A stretch of DNA of 64,000 nt from Heliocidaris tuberculata (Eukaryota; Echinodermata; Echinoidea; Camarodonta; Echinometridae), in NCBI GenBank assembly GCA_025618425.1, contig CM046850.1, positions 31,399,044 through 31,463,043 on the forward strand, written 5' to 3'. The translations under genes and the position numbers were made by a program. The notes under the pieces are model-generated. The model saw only the letters and a list, made by a program, of their open reading frames with translations, was not told where the DNA came from and ran no database searches. This document shows positions 36,302 to 49,510 of this stretch, one piece after another (within the stretch, counting starts at the first letter, position 1; the number at the start of each line of letters is the position of its first letter).

Positions 36302-36710
36302 TTAATTAATCTTTATACTTATATAAGCCTTTTCTGTCTTGACTTTTAACAGTATAAGGCCAATAAATTTACATTATAGGTCTATACAATCCCTTTAATT
36401 TGCAATAATCATGATATAAAATGAAATATTCTGATTTAGAAAAATAAAGATAGCATTTTATTATTATTACTTTTTTAAAATTACTTTTCTGGACATTCCC
36501 GTCAGATATCGCAGTGTTTGCTCATACAGAGCTTAACATTAGGGAACATGTTTGGACCACGCCCCCCCCCCCCCATAACATAAATATCAATAGAAATTTC
36601 ACAGCAAATTAAAAAAAAATACAAAAATACAAACATCTCTCCAGCTCCCTCTCCTCCCTGGTTGATAGAGCTGATTCCTATCTGTTTTGGGACATAAGTT
36701 TTTATTTCAT

Positions 36711-36995
36711 GGGCGTCGCCGGGGGGGGGGGGGGGTGCGGAGGGTGCGAACGCACCCCCCCCCCTCCAGACCAACAAAAAAAAAGAAAAAAAAAGGATTT
36801 TTTCTTTTTTGGGGGGCGTCGCCGGGTGGGGGGGGGGGTATCTTTTGAAAAGGGCGACATGTTCTTATTGTGTAGTGTCGAACAGCTCATATCTGCGCCA
36901 CCAGCACCACTGCCTGACATTAAAGTTGGTAAGTTTTGTCTTCTTTTTTTTCAAAAGGCACCCCCCCCCTTTGAAAAAAGCTAGCGACGGCACTG
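36711..36995 (+). mobile_element. hAT-like MITE, forward copy, unit B
   Basis: Unit B counterpart. Confidence 0.55.
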
Positions 36996-37308
36996 TATTT
37001 GAAGGGACAATATCAATTATTATGCCTATACGGCTTTACCAAAAGCGATGTACCAAAACAAAAATGAAAATAATAAATACCATTATCTTGATAAAGACTA
37101 TAACCTTTCTCTCTGGGCCGATCGACATGTACCACAATATATACGCGTGCTTTATTTCGGGACTGAGCACTCTTCGTATTTATACTCTTTGACTATGTCC
37201 ATCCACTCATATAAGTATACACATACAAGTACCATGGAACATTTCCCTGCTACTACAGCCCACACGCTATCATGGCTATTGCAGCAGTGGATGTTCGACA
37301 GGATTGAA

Positions 37309-37877
37309 AGGGCAATCCAACCTTGGTAATAAGATGATTTGTATGAAAGCAGAAAAATAAGAAAAACAGGATGGTGAAAGTTTGAAAGAAATCGGACAAG
37401 GACTAAGAAAGTTATGGATGTTTGAAAAATGAGATCACTACATCTATGCGAATCTCAAATTGGCAATTTGGTGAGTCAATTGTGACATTTTTGTGGACAA
37501 CTCTCCCATTTGTCGTACACAAAAATATCATTAATTTGCGGTTTTCTTCAAGGCACCTTTACCCTCGGGGCAGTACTCAAAATATATTGGAGATAGCATA
37601 TTGTTATAGGTCCTCATGAACGAAAAGATCCTACTGAGTAATGCATTTTGAAAAAAGGTGACATTTTAGTCATTTTGTGTGTTAGAGCGAATGGGGGAGT
37701 TGTCCACAGCTACATCACAGTGACATTACCTATTCGGCCAATTTGAAATTCCCATATGCATAGTGATTACAACTTTCAGAAAATCATAACTTTCTTATTA
37801 CTTGTCCGATTTCGTTCAAACTTTCACCAATCTGCTTCTCTGATTTTTCCTCTTTCTTTCAAAGCAACTTGCTATTA
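37309..37877. mobile_element. Second TTAA-type fold-back MITE, unit B
   Basis: Unit B counterpart, two bases shorter because one GT of a TGTGTGG is lost. Confidence 0.7.
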
Positions 37878-38684
37878 AGGGAGCATGCCACGGTTGCCAC
37901 CCATTTGCACCAGGAGTAGTACGTACAGGGCGTTCACCCCTTCAGTGGCTTTGAACTCCTTGCTTTGACGGGGTATCTTGTGCGGAAAACGTTTGAAATA
38001 AAGCCATACTTTCTCCGACAATTGCATTTTGCATCAACATTGTTTTGAATTCATTGACAGCGCCAACAATCCAACTCAACGATCATCGACATCACTCAGA
38101 TTTTAAAACTTTGTACTAGTCAGGAGTTCGGAGGAAGCAAATAAAATTACTCCCCCAAAAGTCCGAAATTTCATCTTTTTTGGACAGGAAAAGAGATATC
38201 CAAAATCCGAACGGATATAGTCATGTTATGTATACCGAAATAAAGAGCGAGATGTCATGGAGAAGTACCTCTACCATAGCCGATCGATTTATGGATTGTT
38301 TTCGATTGAGGGATACCTTCTTGACCCCTTGCAAACATCGCGCAAAATCTCAGAAAAGGGAGTGCCCCCAATTTTGCTATACGTAATACGATTCATTCAC
38401 TTGACTCTCAATCAGAAGTTTAAGGGTTTAAATCTCGAATCTCTACCTGTTCGTCTGTCATGAGACAAAGTTGTCTCTCTCCACCCAGGTGTTAAATAGA
38501 TGCATGCCAGTATTTATTCCATGAAATACACTGATATGGGCATACTCTGAAAACAGCTGCCACAGCTAAGGTTTATATATTGTAATAATATTCAAACCCT
38601 TTTGGAGCATATAGGAACGTTCAGGGGCGATCCAAAATGTTGTAAAGGATTATCCAATTCCTTCCAAAAGTCTCCAAGAAAAAC

Positions 38685-38847
38685 AAGTGCCGTCACCAGC
38701 TTTTTTCAAGGGGGGTGCCTTTTGGAAAAAAAAAAGACAAAACTTACCAACTCCAATGTCAGGCAGTGGTGCTGGTGGCGCAGATATGAGCTGTTCGACA
38801 CTACACAATAAGAACATGTCGCCCTTTTCAAAAGACGCCCCCCCCCC

Positions 38848-38879
<32 letters not shown>

Positions 38880-38946
38880 TTTTTTTTTTTTTTTTGGTCT
38901 GGAGGGGGGTGCGTTCGCACCCTCCGCACCCCCCTGGCGATGGCCA
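38685..38946 (-). mobile_element. hAT-like MITE, reverse copy, unit B
   Basis: Unit B counterpart, with slightly different homopolymer lengths. Confidence 0.6.
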
Positions 38947-39094
38947 TGCCACACGCATGCACAATACACAGCAAAACACAGTGCATGGTCACCCTGACAC
39001 TGATACGCATGTACCCAGGTATGATAAAAAATGGATAGAACCAAGAATGAAGAAATAGGGAAAAAGAGAAGAAGATAGAAAGGTAGAAAGGAAA

Positions 39095-39793
39095 TACCAG
39101 CTTTATGAACACACCTATGGGGACATTGGTCTATCACGGAGCAAGGTGATTGGCTTCATGGCCTATAATTATACCTCCAAAGATTAGATGCTGATTTCGA
39201 GAGGAAAGTGATGAGAAATATGCACTTGAGTGCTGAATTCAAAGATCACATCGCTTTCAAAGGGTGTTTAATCATGATATCATTCACGAAAAAACTAGCA
39301 AATGCTTCTTTTAAGGAATTGGCAGAAGCGGAATCGTCTTATTCATTATATTCAGAATCTATCTCCGAGTCGCTTCCGAAATCGACACTCGTTTCCTCGT
39401 TGTCTACATCGACATCTTCTTTCTTTTCATCGTTGATGCCAGTACCGGCTCTATACCAGACTCCTCATTTTACCTACGAACCACAGGAAGCATTCGAGCC
39501 TGCATGGTAACGAGACATTCTGGTCCGAGATCCAAGACTATTTCTTAAGCGCCAAGATGTCCCCTCTCATCCGAGAAGACATGAGAGGTCTGCCGAGAGC
39601 CTTCATTGCCACGGCAGACCAAGACATACTCCGAGATGATGGCATCTTCTACGCGCATGCCCTGGAGCAAGGAGGCGTGTCAGTCACGTGGAGGAACTAT
39701 AAAGGGGCGTGGCATGGGATAGCTGGAATGGGCATCCTTAAAGATATACCGACTGGTATCGAGATGATAGAAGATGCTATCTCTTTTGTATAG
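39095..39793 (+). pseudogene. Esterase terminal exon without catalytic Ser, unit B
   Basis: Shares the lesions of unit A. It also lacks one A in the EFKRS codons (AAAGATC for AAAAGATC), so decay has continued since the duplication. Confidence 0.92.
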
Positions 39794-40904
39794 GAAAATA
39801 TATATTTTTTTAAATGTATATCCTCATCTCATTGCTACCTCTTCTTTCAGCGAATCAAAAGAAAAAGACACCAAAACAAACAAGTTTGTGAAATGGTTTT
39901 ATTGACGTATATCAGAGACACTGATATGAGATTTTTAAATTCATGTACATTTGTATATATTATAATGTACATTTCTTCTTAGCTTCCTGTGACTGTGTAT
40001 GATTATCACTTTTTTATACTTCCATATTGAAAAATATTTTAGGTATTCAAATAAAGTGGAGTTATTTGATATATATGCCCCGTGGACATATATCATTATT
40101 TCTTATTTTTGTCAGGAGGTCATTAACCTATATGAGAACGATTTGATGGTGAATAAAAGAAAAGGAGAAGTGCGTGCTTGATTATGTTAAGCATATGAAA
40201 AAGAGCGAATGGTGAGGAAAGGGTATAGAGGGTGGATGGAATGAAAAAAAAAACTATTTTCCAACAAGGGGCGTAGAAACGGGGGCATGTCAAGAAAGGG
40301 AGATGGTGAATGTCAAGAAAGTGAGATGTTGAATAGGAACGTCAAAGGAAGTTGATACGACCTTACTTTCATAACCGGGAGCCCTCAGGTAAATCACAGT
40401 CCATCCACCAAGCAGGTGTCCCCCAGAACACCCTCAGTTATCTTTTATCCCAAAATAAAACGTAGCACCGTGATCATTGTACCCTTGCCTTCTTTATTCT
40501 GTATTTTCACACATACACTGTCTTTACTATTCATAAAATAACGCATAATTATATACTCTTATCAAATTTTGATATTCAAGAATTCTTTTAAGTGTCACTC
40601 CTACACACTTTTAATATCTGGACAACTCTCTCACCTACAACAGACGCTAAAAACATAGATATATTATTTCCTTAAACAAGCCATGAACATCACACATTCT
40701 CTATCATCGCTTTCCCCAATAGATGTCAACCAAACCCTCTTTCTTAACACTCTTTCTTAACACCAAACATATCCATGGGCGGAAATGAGGGGGATGGGAA
40801 TGGGGACGCGTCCCCCACGATTGGAAGGGGAGGGGGGCACAATATAAAATGTTCCCAACAATTTCAAAAATAAATCATTCAAAACGAAACTTTTTAGAAT
40901 TTTT

Positions 40905-41013
40905 GAGTAAAAAGGATATTAAAATTTCGTTTTCTTTTGGGTTGTCAGAGATTAAATTTTGGAGTAAAAAGGATATTGAAATTTCGTTTTCTTTTGGGTT
41001 GTCAGAGATTAAA
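40905..41013 (+). repeat. 57-bp tandem duplication, unit B
   Basis: Unit B counterpart. Confidence 0.9.
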
Positions 41014-42313
41014 CATAAGTAAAATAATGTGTCACACGCTTTAAGATCAATTTCCGCCTTGGCATGTATTAGAATAATCAATGAGATTCCGATCACCAAA
41101 ATGAAAATTGAATTCAACTGGATTTAGAGAAATAGAAAGCTGTTTTATTGAATAAAAATAAACTTCACGACAAGGATTAAATTCCTGATACCAGGTGAAA
41201 TTGTAAATGGAAAATATGACACTAAAAAAGTTTGAAGCTTAAAATATTTATTACAAAAAGTGCAATATTATTCGAATATAAACGATCATTCTTAAAAACA
41301 TGGCATTTCTGTAAAACAGCCATGGGTTGAGGTATAAGCTAAGTGAATAGATGAAATAGTTGAAAGTCTTCATTATTCCATTAAGATAATGTAAATAACT
41401 TCACCATAGTTCTTCGTAAAAATGAAATATAACAAGTCTTGTTAAGAATTGATAACACAGCTCTGGCGCATATGCACAGACCAATCTAAGCAATAATAGT
41501 GCCTATTCTTCATGGTTTCAAAACGCACACAATGCCAAAGAATAAATATCCAACAGCTGAAAACAAGCTTATTTTATTTTATTTTTTTACAAATGAAAAC
41601 ACAATTCTACGAACGATATATTATCGAAAAAATACAATCTAATCCAATATCCACATCCAAATCAACAGGGATTGGAGGCAAATTTGGAACTGACCTTAAC
41701 GAATTGCAACTAAGTATTTCGAATATAAATTCATCATCCTTCATTAAATTGTGGATAAATTGCAGATTCATGCATGGAGCAATTGGTAATTCGCATTTAT
41801 CAATGTTTAACAATAAATAAATTGCCACCAGCGACAAGCTGACATGAGGCATTAAAATAAATCAAAAATAATTGTATGTATACAGGAGGTAAACAAACAA
41901 GTATGGTAGTGCATCGTATTTCCGAACACTTTTCAGAAAATCAACGATAGCAAATAAAATATCAAACGAATATCTGTCAAACTTACATAATGAATGCTTA
42001 AAGTCCTACAGAAAAAGAAGTTGAAGGAATTTGAAAAATACAACGTAGATTTAATACGATATTCCTTTCCGTATTAACCGTACATATGGTAAGTTTTCTG
42101 AAAAGTTTGAACTAATTAGTGAAAATAACTTTTGAAATAATGAGAAATACATATTTGGAGGAAATTCATATTTGTAAAAAATTATGTAAACAATCACATT
42201 CTTGACCAAGAATTGTATCGCAAATCATCACCAAATGTGGTATCATGTTGTAGAAAATTTAATTCCCTTTAATATGATGATAAATACATGGTATAAGATG
42301 AGGTTCTGTTTAA

Positions 42314-42893
42314 AGGGCAATCCAATCTTGAAATAAGATGATTTGTGTGAAAGCAGACAAATAAGAAAAATAGGAAGGTGAAAGTTTGAAAGAAATCGGA
42401 CAAGGACTAAGAAAGTTATGGATGTTTGAAAAATGATATCACATCTATGCGAATCTCATATTGGCAATTTGGTGAGTCAATTGTGACATTTTTGTGGACA
42501 ACTCTCCCATTTGTCGTACACAAAAATATCATTAATTTGTGGTTTTCTTTGAGGCGCTTTTACCCTCGGGGCTGTACTCAAAATATATTGGAGATAGCAT
42601 ATTGTTATAGGTCCTTATGAACGAAAAGATCCTACTGAGTAATGCATTTTGAAAAAAGGTGACATTTTAGTCATTTTGTGTGTTGGAGCGAATTGGAGAG
42701 TTATCCACAGCTACATCACAGTGACATTTCCTATTCGGCCAATTTGAAATTCCCATATGCATAGTGATTACAACTTTCAAAAATTCATAACTTTCTTATT
42801 GCTTGTTCGATTTCGTTCAAACTTTCACCCGTCTACTTCTCTGATTTTTCCTCTTTCTTTCAAAGCTACTTGCTGTTTAGATTGGATTTCCCT
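42314..42893. mobile_element. TTAA-flanked fold-back MITE, unit C
   Basis: Copy in unit C with a few substitutions. Same termini. Confidence 0.8.
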
Positions 42894-43139
42894 TTAAAAA
42901 ATATCTTCACATTTGTTCAATGCGAGTTACACATAGCGGCCATTTTGAAAATCAAAATGGCCGCTATGCCGGTGATTTGTGCAAATGTCAACATCAGTTT
43001 TTAAATTTCCCATGTTCTAACGATTATAAAAATGTATAGTTTTGCTAATCTCCAAAAATTTTGAACGAAAGCCCATTTTCTTACATAGTGAACTATATGA
43101 ATATCCTATCGTCTGGCTCGCCCTATTTTTTGTTTCTAG

Positions 43140-43281
43140 ACTGCCTTGACCCTCTACCCCCAGCCATCGGATCCAAACCTTCATGTCCGAGCTCTACGAA
43201 CCATGATAGAGGTTGGATTCCCAGAACACGATGTGCAGGTCCTCGGTTCAAACATTACTGCGAAGTATGCCTACTTTAATG
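43140..43281 (+). pseudogene. Esterase upstream exon A, truncated (unit C)
   Basis: Same truncated exon. The following GA repeat is much shorter in this unit. Confidence 0.8.
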
Positions 43282-43298
43282 CCCTTTCATTCGTGAGT

Positions 43299-43301
<3 letters not shown>

Positions 43302-43343
<42 letters not shown>
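43302..43343 (+). repeat. GA microsatellite, unit C
   Basis: Unit C counterpart, about half the length of those in A and B. Confidence 0.95.
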
Positions 43344-43345
<2 letters not shown>

Positions 43346-43624
43346 TGCTTATAAAAGAATGTGTAACAGACGTGACAGATGAAAGCAAATTTATAAAATA
43401 TTAATACAAAAATATCCAACAGAGTAGAAATAAAGAAAGTGTCCATATATATTCCGGCCCCGAAATCAATTTCGGTCTGGTTCTCATCGGCTGCAGTTTG
43501 ACTGCTATTCCTGTTTTATTTAACTATACAATTTACCCTTTTCTACCAATTTAACTTTTAACTAATTCACAAATCATAAGAAAAATTCATGATTTAAGTT
43601 ATTTTACGATTATTTCATTGACAG

Positions 43625-43688
43625 AACTCCATGGTGCGCTAACTAAACATTTAGCTGAAAGACTGAACATGGTTCTGGTATCCGTTGA
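43625..43688 (+). CDS. Esterase middle exon B, unit C
   Basis: Same 64-bp exon with one synonymous change in the Ser codon near the donor (TCA to TCC). Splice sites are intact. No terminal exon exists in unit C. Confidence 0.8.
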
Positions 43689-44044
43689 GTAAGTAGACTT
43701 GTCATTTTGCAAATGAAGATGGGTACATTTACCGCTCTGTTCAAGAGAAGTTTAAACGAAAAAAAGAAAACGAATATACATCTGTCATACGCAGCAAGTG
43801 ACATCACTCCATTTTGTGGTTTGGCTCAACTTTAGGATCATACCACCAAAAAAAAAAAAAAACTAAAAAAAAAAAACTATATGCATGAGTAGAAAGAGCA
43901 AAAAACTATGCACACACTGTATATATTTTTGTTGCATCCCATATTGCATTTGATGCCAGGAATTTAAAAAAAAAAGAAATAAGCTTTGAAATCCATTGAG
44001 AGGTTCAAAATCATTGTTCTTTTATCAAAATTGGCAATTTTTTT

Positions 44045-45885
44045 CAACTTTTCGACAAAGTTCCTTACCTTTGTAGGCCAATATTGTTTTCAGAACATTA
44101 CATCATATTAGAGCAATGTGGCAATAAAACAAAAAACATAATTGTTGCCAATTTAAAGAACAAAATGTGAACAATTTAGCTCTTAAATAATTCTTGTCAC
44201 GAAAGGTTTAAAGGGACTACTTTCGTTATAAAACGAAAACTGAAAGCTATCCAACTTACTGATGACACAGACTAAAACATTTTGAGTAATAATGGGGGGG
44301 GGGGGGGGGATGCAAGTTAGCCTCTAAATGCACCGCATCTCTTAGTAATAACTATAAATTGAAATGAAGATTTTACTAGTATATTATCAGAAATCATAAT
44401 ATACATGGAGCTGAGACATTTATGCATAATGGATAAACAAAACTATATAGGTATGATAAACTTTATTTTGAGCAGATATTTCGGATAAGAGTACAAGATA
44501 AAGATGAAATATAAAGATAATGTGATAAGGTGATGTTCACCGGATACGACGTTAAAAATACTTGGTGAGATACCAGACGGTCTACCAAGAATCAACAAAG
44601 AAGTAGATTATTATTTTCTGTTTATAAATCTCCTGTTGTCAATTGCAAAGCGCATAAAGACATTCCATATCTAAAAAATAACTTATTATGATTACAATTA
44701 TTATTATCATTAATTTTATGACAATAGCGACATCACCTATTTGCAACAAAAAATAAAAAAAAAATAAAAAAAATAAATAAAAGGAACTTAACTTTTGTAT
44801 ATTTAACGAGTACAGGATACTACTATGACTTCAGTCGTCGCTGCTGTCATCGCCTTCCCAATACTCGCCGTTTATAATTTGTAATTAGGCGTAGCCTGAA
44901 TACTAGTATCACTTCACATTTTATATAGAAATGTGAGTGATTTCTCGTAAACCCATATAAATGGACTTGGCCAGCGCCTTGAAATAGAATAGTTATAGTT
45001 CCGAAGATAATCATAATTAGTCCTCCCGGGCTAGCGCAAGAACTGGTGTTTGGTATATAAACTAACTTTACTGTACGTCACCAAAATTTATGGTTACATT
45101 TATTCCAGTATCAGCATCAAATGCAGCTATATTTTTCATTTAAAACTCACGGATTTGCATGAAAGCGCCTGCAATACAAAGGTAAAATGTAAATAAATAA
45201 GCTATAAAAAAATTGTTTCTCGATTCTTCCTAAAATAACAATTTAATATGGCCTTTTTGAATATAAAACGTATACATTTCTCTGCAACTGTCATAAACCG
45301 AAATATTTTTAGATGAATATTCATAACGCACAATGCCAACGCTTATATGGAGTTCATGCATGAACAACCAGTCAGTCTTTTGTGGAACTTGTATTCACGC
45401 CGGAGCGAGGATTATGAATATTCATGAGTAGAAGGGTATGGTAGAAAACTGCCATTTTCTTCGCTGTTTCTGAACAGATTTTTACGATTTTTGTCACAAA
45501 TGAAAGAGGAATGCTAATTCTACCAATTTCAACTTCAAACTTAGCAGTTTGACTTAGAAGACTTTTTAAAATGAATAGACCATTTACGAGCGAAAATGAA
45601 CGACGTAACCTTGACGAAAAAGGGTGAAGAATTATTGGTCAGATATCTTACATCAAGGGATTTCTTAGATCATTAGAATCGTGAAAGGGTACTCTTTCTG
45701 AACTGAGGATTTAGCTTTTATACCAGTCAGGAGTTCGTCAAATGCAAGCACGAATCAGATTGTCTCCCATCCAAAATAAGATCGTGCCGAATGACGCAAC
45801 ATGATTGGTCCGCTCACCATGCACCTCACACAAAGCGTTGTCTGCTGGATACGAATCTAGTGCTTGATGCACAAGTGCACTATGT
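44045..45885 (+). repeat. Esterase intron segment, unit C
   Basis: Unit C counterpart. At several sites (for example a CTTAGCAG segment near 45540) it agrees with the 3.59 kb array and not with A and B, suggesting an older or gene-converted state. Confidence 0.9.
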
Positions 45886-45974
45886 CAAAGACTTTTAATA
45901 GTATCAAGACAGATTACTCTCAGCTACTTCCGTAGTACATTTGGCAGGCGTAAATTGCTGTGTTAAAAAGACTC

Positions 45975-47104
45975 GGGGGAAAATGCGTTCGCCATAGGTA
46001 TAACACGTGAAAAGATGACACATTTTTTCTTGATATTTCATATCTTACTCTATATTTTTTAAATCTGATTTCTGCACGAGAGAAAGGATGGATAGTTCAA
46101 AAAAACATTTCTTGAACCTTTATTGTCAATAAATGCCACTATGAATCCCGGGATCATGCCTGCTGTTTGACAGAGTCATCTGCCATAGGGTTAACACGTG
46201 AAAACAGGGAATTTAAGAATGATTATAGCTCCCCTAGTATTACCTCGAATTAATTGTAAATTTGGTTTACATGTAATTTGAGACTCTGAAAAAGATTAAT
46301 GAAGGCTCAAAAAGTGGAAGAGGCACCGCATGAATAAACGGGAATATGCATGCTTTTGGCCTTCCAGCTGCCATAGGTTAACACGCAAAAACAGGGATTT
46401 TGAAATGATTTAAATTCCCATTATATTTATTTGAAATTATGAGAAATGTGATTTACATGAAATTTAAATCTCTGTGAAGGTATAATTAAGGCTCGATGAG
46501 TCCAATAGACCCCGCGTATATAAACGGGAATATGCATGCTTTTGACCCCAAAAAAGTCTCGCCTGCCATAGGTTTACACGCGAAAACAAGGAATTTTAGG
46601 ATGATTATAATTCCCAAATTTTTTATTTGAAAATACAAAAAATGTGATTTACATAAAATTTAAAGCTCTGAAAAGATATAATTATGGTTCGATGAGTCCA
46701 ATAGACCCCGCATATATAAACGGGAATATGCATGCTTTTGACAAAAAAAGTCTCGGCTGCCATAGGTTTACACGTGAAAACAAGGAATATTAGGATGATT
46801 ATAAATCCCTTTGTTTTTATTTGAAAATATAAGAAATGCGATTTACATGAAATTTAAAGCTCTGGAAAGGTATAGTTAAGGCTCGATGAGTCCAGTAGAC
46901 CCCGCATGAATAAACTGGAATATGCATGCTTTTGGCCTTCCAGCTGCCATAGGTTAACACATGAAAACAGGGATTTTGAAATGATTTTAATTCATCTAGT
47001 ATATATTTGAAATTATGAAAAATGTGATTTACATGAAATTTAAATCTCCGAAAAGATATATTTAAGGCTCGATGAGTCCAGTAGACCCCGCATGAATAAA
47101 CGGG
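45975..47104 (+). repeat. 190-bp satellite, unit C (truncated)
   Basis: Unit C counterpart, cut off within a repeat at the 47103-47106 deletion junction. Confidence 0.9.
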
Positions 47105-48585
47105 AACGTCAAAGGAAGATGATACGACCTTACTTTCATAACCGGGAGCCCTCAGGTAAATCACAGTCCATCCACCAAGCAGGTGTCCCCCAGAACACCC
47201 TCAGATATCTTTTATCCCAAAGTAAGACGTAGCACCGTGATCATTCTTCTTTATTCTGTATTTTCACACATACACTGTCTTTACTATTCATAAAATAACG
47301 CATATACTTTCTTATAAAATTTTGACATTCAAGAATTCTTTTAAGTGTCACTCCTACACACTTTTAATATCTAGACAACTCTCTCACCTACAACAAACAC
47401 TAAAAACATAGCTATATTATATCCTTAAACAAGCCATGAAAATCTCACATTCTCATCTCATCGCTTTCCACATTCGATGTCAACCAGAACCTTTTCTTAA
47501 CACCAAACATACCCATGGACGGAAATTAGGGGGGGGGGGGAATGGGGACGCGTCCCCCATGATTAGAATATAAAATATAAAATGTTCCCAAAAATAAATC
47601 ATTCAAAACGAAACTTTTTAGAATTTTTGAGTGAAAAGGATATTAAAATTTAGTTTTCTTTTGGGTTGTCAGAGATTAAATATCAAGTAAAATAATGTGT
47701 CCCACGCTTTAAGAGCGTGTCGACCTTGACATGTAATAGAATAATCAATGAGATTCCGACCACCAAAATGAAAATTGAATTCACGAGGATTTAGAGAAAT
47801 AGAAAGCTGTTTTATTGAATGAAAATAAACCTCACGACAAGGATTAAATCACTGATACCGGATGAGATTGTAATGGAAATTTTGACGCATAAAAAAAAAA
47901 TGACACTAAAAAATATTTATTACAAAAAATACAGTTCTAATATAAACCGTCATTCTTAAAAACATGGCCTTTCTGTAAAACAGCGGTTGGCTGATGTAAG
48001 CTCAGTGAATAAATATGATAATTGAAAGTCATCATCATTATAATGCAGATAACTTCATTACAGTTCTTCTAACCCATAACAAGACTTGTTAGAATTGATA
48101 AAACAGCCGGGCCCCGTTTCATGAAACTTGCTGTCACTGACAAAGTGACAATTTACAGTAACTCTTATAAGCTACTGAAATCCTTGCATCTGATTGGCTG
48201 ACACTTGATGAAACGCCCCCCCCCCCCATCTCGCTCATAAGCACCGACCAATCTGAGCAAAGCGCACACAATGTCAATGAATAAACAGCAAACAGCAACA
48301 AACTGATATGCTACGTTGCTTCCTTTATTTGTATTGAATGAAATATATCCAATATCCACATCCAATATCAACATTGATTGGAGACAAATTCAAAACAAAA
48401 CAAAACAAAACAAAACATAATCGCAAATGTGCAATTAGAATAAAAATCCATCGTCCTTCATTAATTCGTGGATCAATTGCAGATTCATATAGATGAACAA
48501 TTTGGTAATTCGCATACCAAAGCACATTAACAGTTTAACAATAAATAAATTGCCTCCAGCGACAAGCTGTCATGAGGCATAACTT
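47105..48585 (+). repeat. Diverged tail of unit C
   Basis: Aligns to 28354-29870 with many substitutions and indels, ending at CATGAGGCAT. It lacks the 57-bp duplication and gains a MITE at about 48109. Noncoding. Confidence 0.8.
48109..48227. mobile_element. GGGCCCCGTTTCAT MITE in unit C tail
   Basis: A palindromic element of about 120 bp. The left end GGGCCCCGTTTCATGAAAC is mirrored by TGATGAAACGCCCC at the right, with inner TGTCA/TGACA matches. The equivalent site in units A and B (near 29474) is uninterrupted, which supports an insertion. Confidence 0.65.
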
Positions 48586-48647
48586 TCTAGAACCGGCCAG
48601 AAAATCCAGAAAAATAGAAATTCGATATCTAAATTAAATAAGGCACC

Positions 48648-49302
48648 TCAATCCATCTTATAAGCTTTCATGACAGCGCCACGGATGCTACGGTAGTACC
48701 TCAACATACCAGCGTCATTGAAGTGAAAACCATCATGCGAGAAAAGCTTGGTATGATTGAGCGCAAAGGAACGATGGCGCCAAAAATGCACGTTTGGCAA
48801 ACCCTCAAGAAATTTAGCGAGCAGGCGGTTGGTGTCTTGTACGTTGGCGTTGAAGTTCGGCTTCCAATTCGGTACAAACAAACGGGGAATAATACTACAA
48901 ACGAGTACATGACGCACGCCGGGAATGCGCGCAATACGAAGCGCAAGATTGACAATCGAAAACAACGTGGATTCGGTAGTCGCGCGCCCGTCACACAGGT
49001 CGTTAGACCCGAGATCGAGCACCACGGCGTCTGGAGAGAGATCCCAGACGAGATCGAACTGCGATCGTGCATGAAGCGGAGAAGACGCTGCCTGGTTGTT
49101 TATGTCCAACATTGTGCATGAAGGTAAGAACGGAAGACTTCTCGAGAGCAAGGTTATCCCGTTGGGGGTCGCGTGCGATGTAGTGGTTGAGACGGCTGAT
49201 GTAACTGTGACCGAGTACGAGAACGACGGGAGGTTCTCGATCGGACTCGGACGAGCTGCACGACATGCTAGACATAGACATAGTCGAAAATGCAGAATAC
49301 AC
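48648..49302 (-). pseudogene. SGNH-hydrolase-like coding region with one frameshift
   Basis: Two overlapping minus-strand frames together give an SGNH/GDSL-type domain. The first (from ATG at 49302) carries block I, VVLVLGHSYISRL, with Ser in GHS. The second (to 48648) carries VVLDLGSND (block III) and SHDGFHFNDAG (block V, with Asp and His). The switch lies near 49090-49120, so one indel separates them; an assembly error is possible. Such domains act as esterases. Related SGNH domains also occur in some retroelements (CR1 ORF1 and Ngaro-type DIRS), so this may be a transposon fragment. No reverse transcriptase or recombinase is seen beside it. It ends AYKMD then stop. Confidence 0.7.
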
Positions 49303-49466
49303 TTAACGAATATGAGCTGAAAATGCGAGGTAATAATGTAGACTCAGTAAATAGTCCGGCGATATGAGAGGTAGGTTAAGCGAGTTGGTTCAAGAGCAAG
49401 ATACTGCGTGATATCTCGATCAAAAGTGTCTAAAAGAAAACTGAAATCCCCGGAGAAAGGTGCAGT

Positions 49467-49473
49467 TTTTATA
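49467..49473 (-). promoter_or_regulatory. TATA box for the SGNH region
   Basis: TATAAAA on the minus strand, about 165 bp upstream of the ATG at 49302. CCAAT motifs lie 50-70 bp further upstream. Confidence 0.5.
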
Positions 49474-49510
49474 GAACAGCCCAAGGCACCGAATCTGTAA
49501 TTAAGAGCAA

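Larger units (their letters stand above)
30087..42072 (+). repeat. 12 kb segmental repeat, unit B
   Basis: Copy of unit A with the same order of features. Differences are single substitutions, small indels and homopolymer length changes, for example 17 G at 32340 against 11 in unit A. Confidence 0.93.
42073..48585 (+). repeat. 12 kb segmental repeat, unit C (internally deleted)
   Basis: Nearly identical to A and B up to about 47103. It then jumps to sequence equivalent to 28354 in unit A, so about 5.2 kb is missing. From the junction to about 48585 it still aligns to 28354-29870 but with far more divergence and an added MITE. This suggests the tail is the older original flank. Confidence 0.9.

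Noticed and set aside
48723..49320. Plus-strand open frames opposite the SGNH region
   Set aside because: They are antisense shadows. The minus strand holds the recognisable blocks I, III and V.
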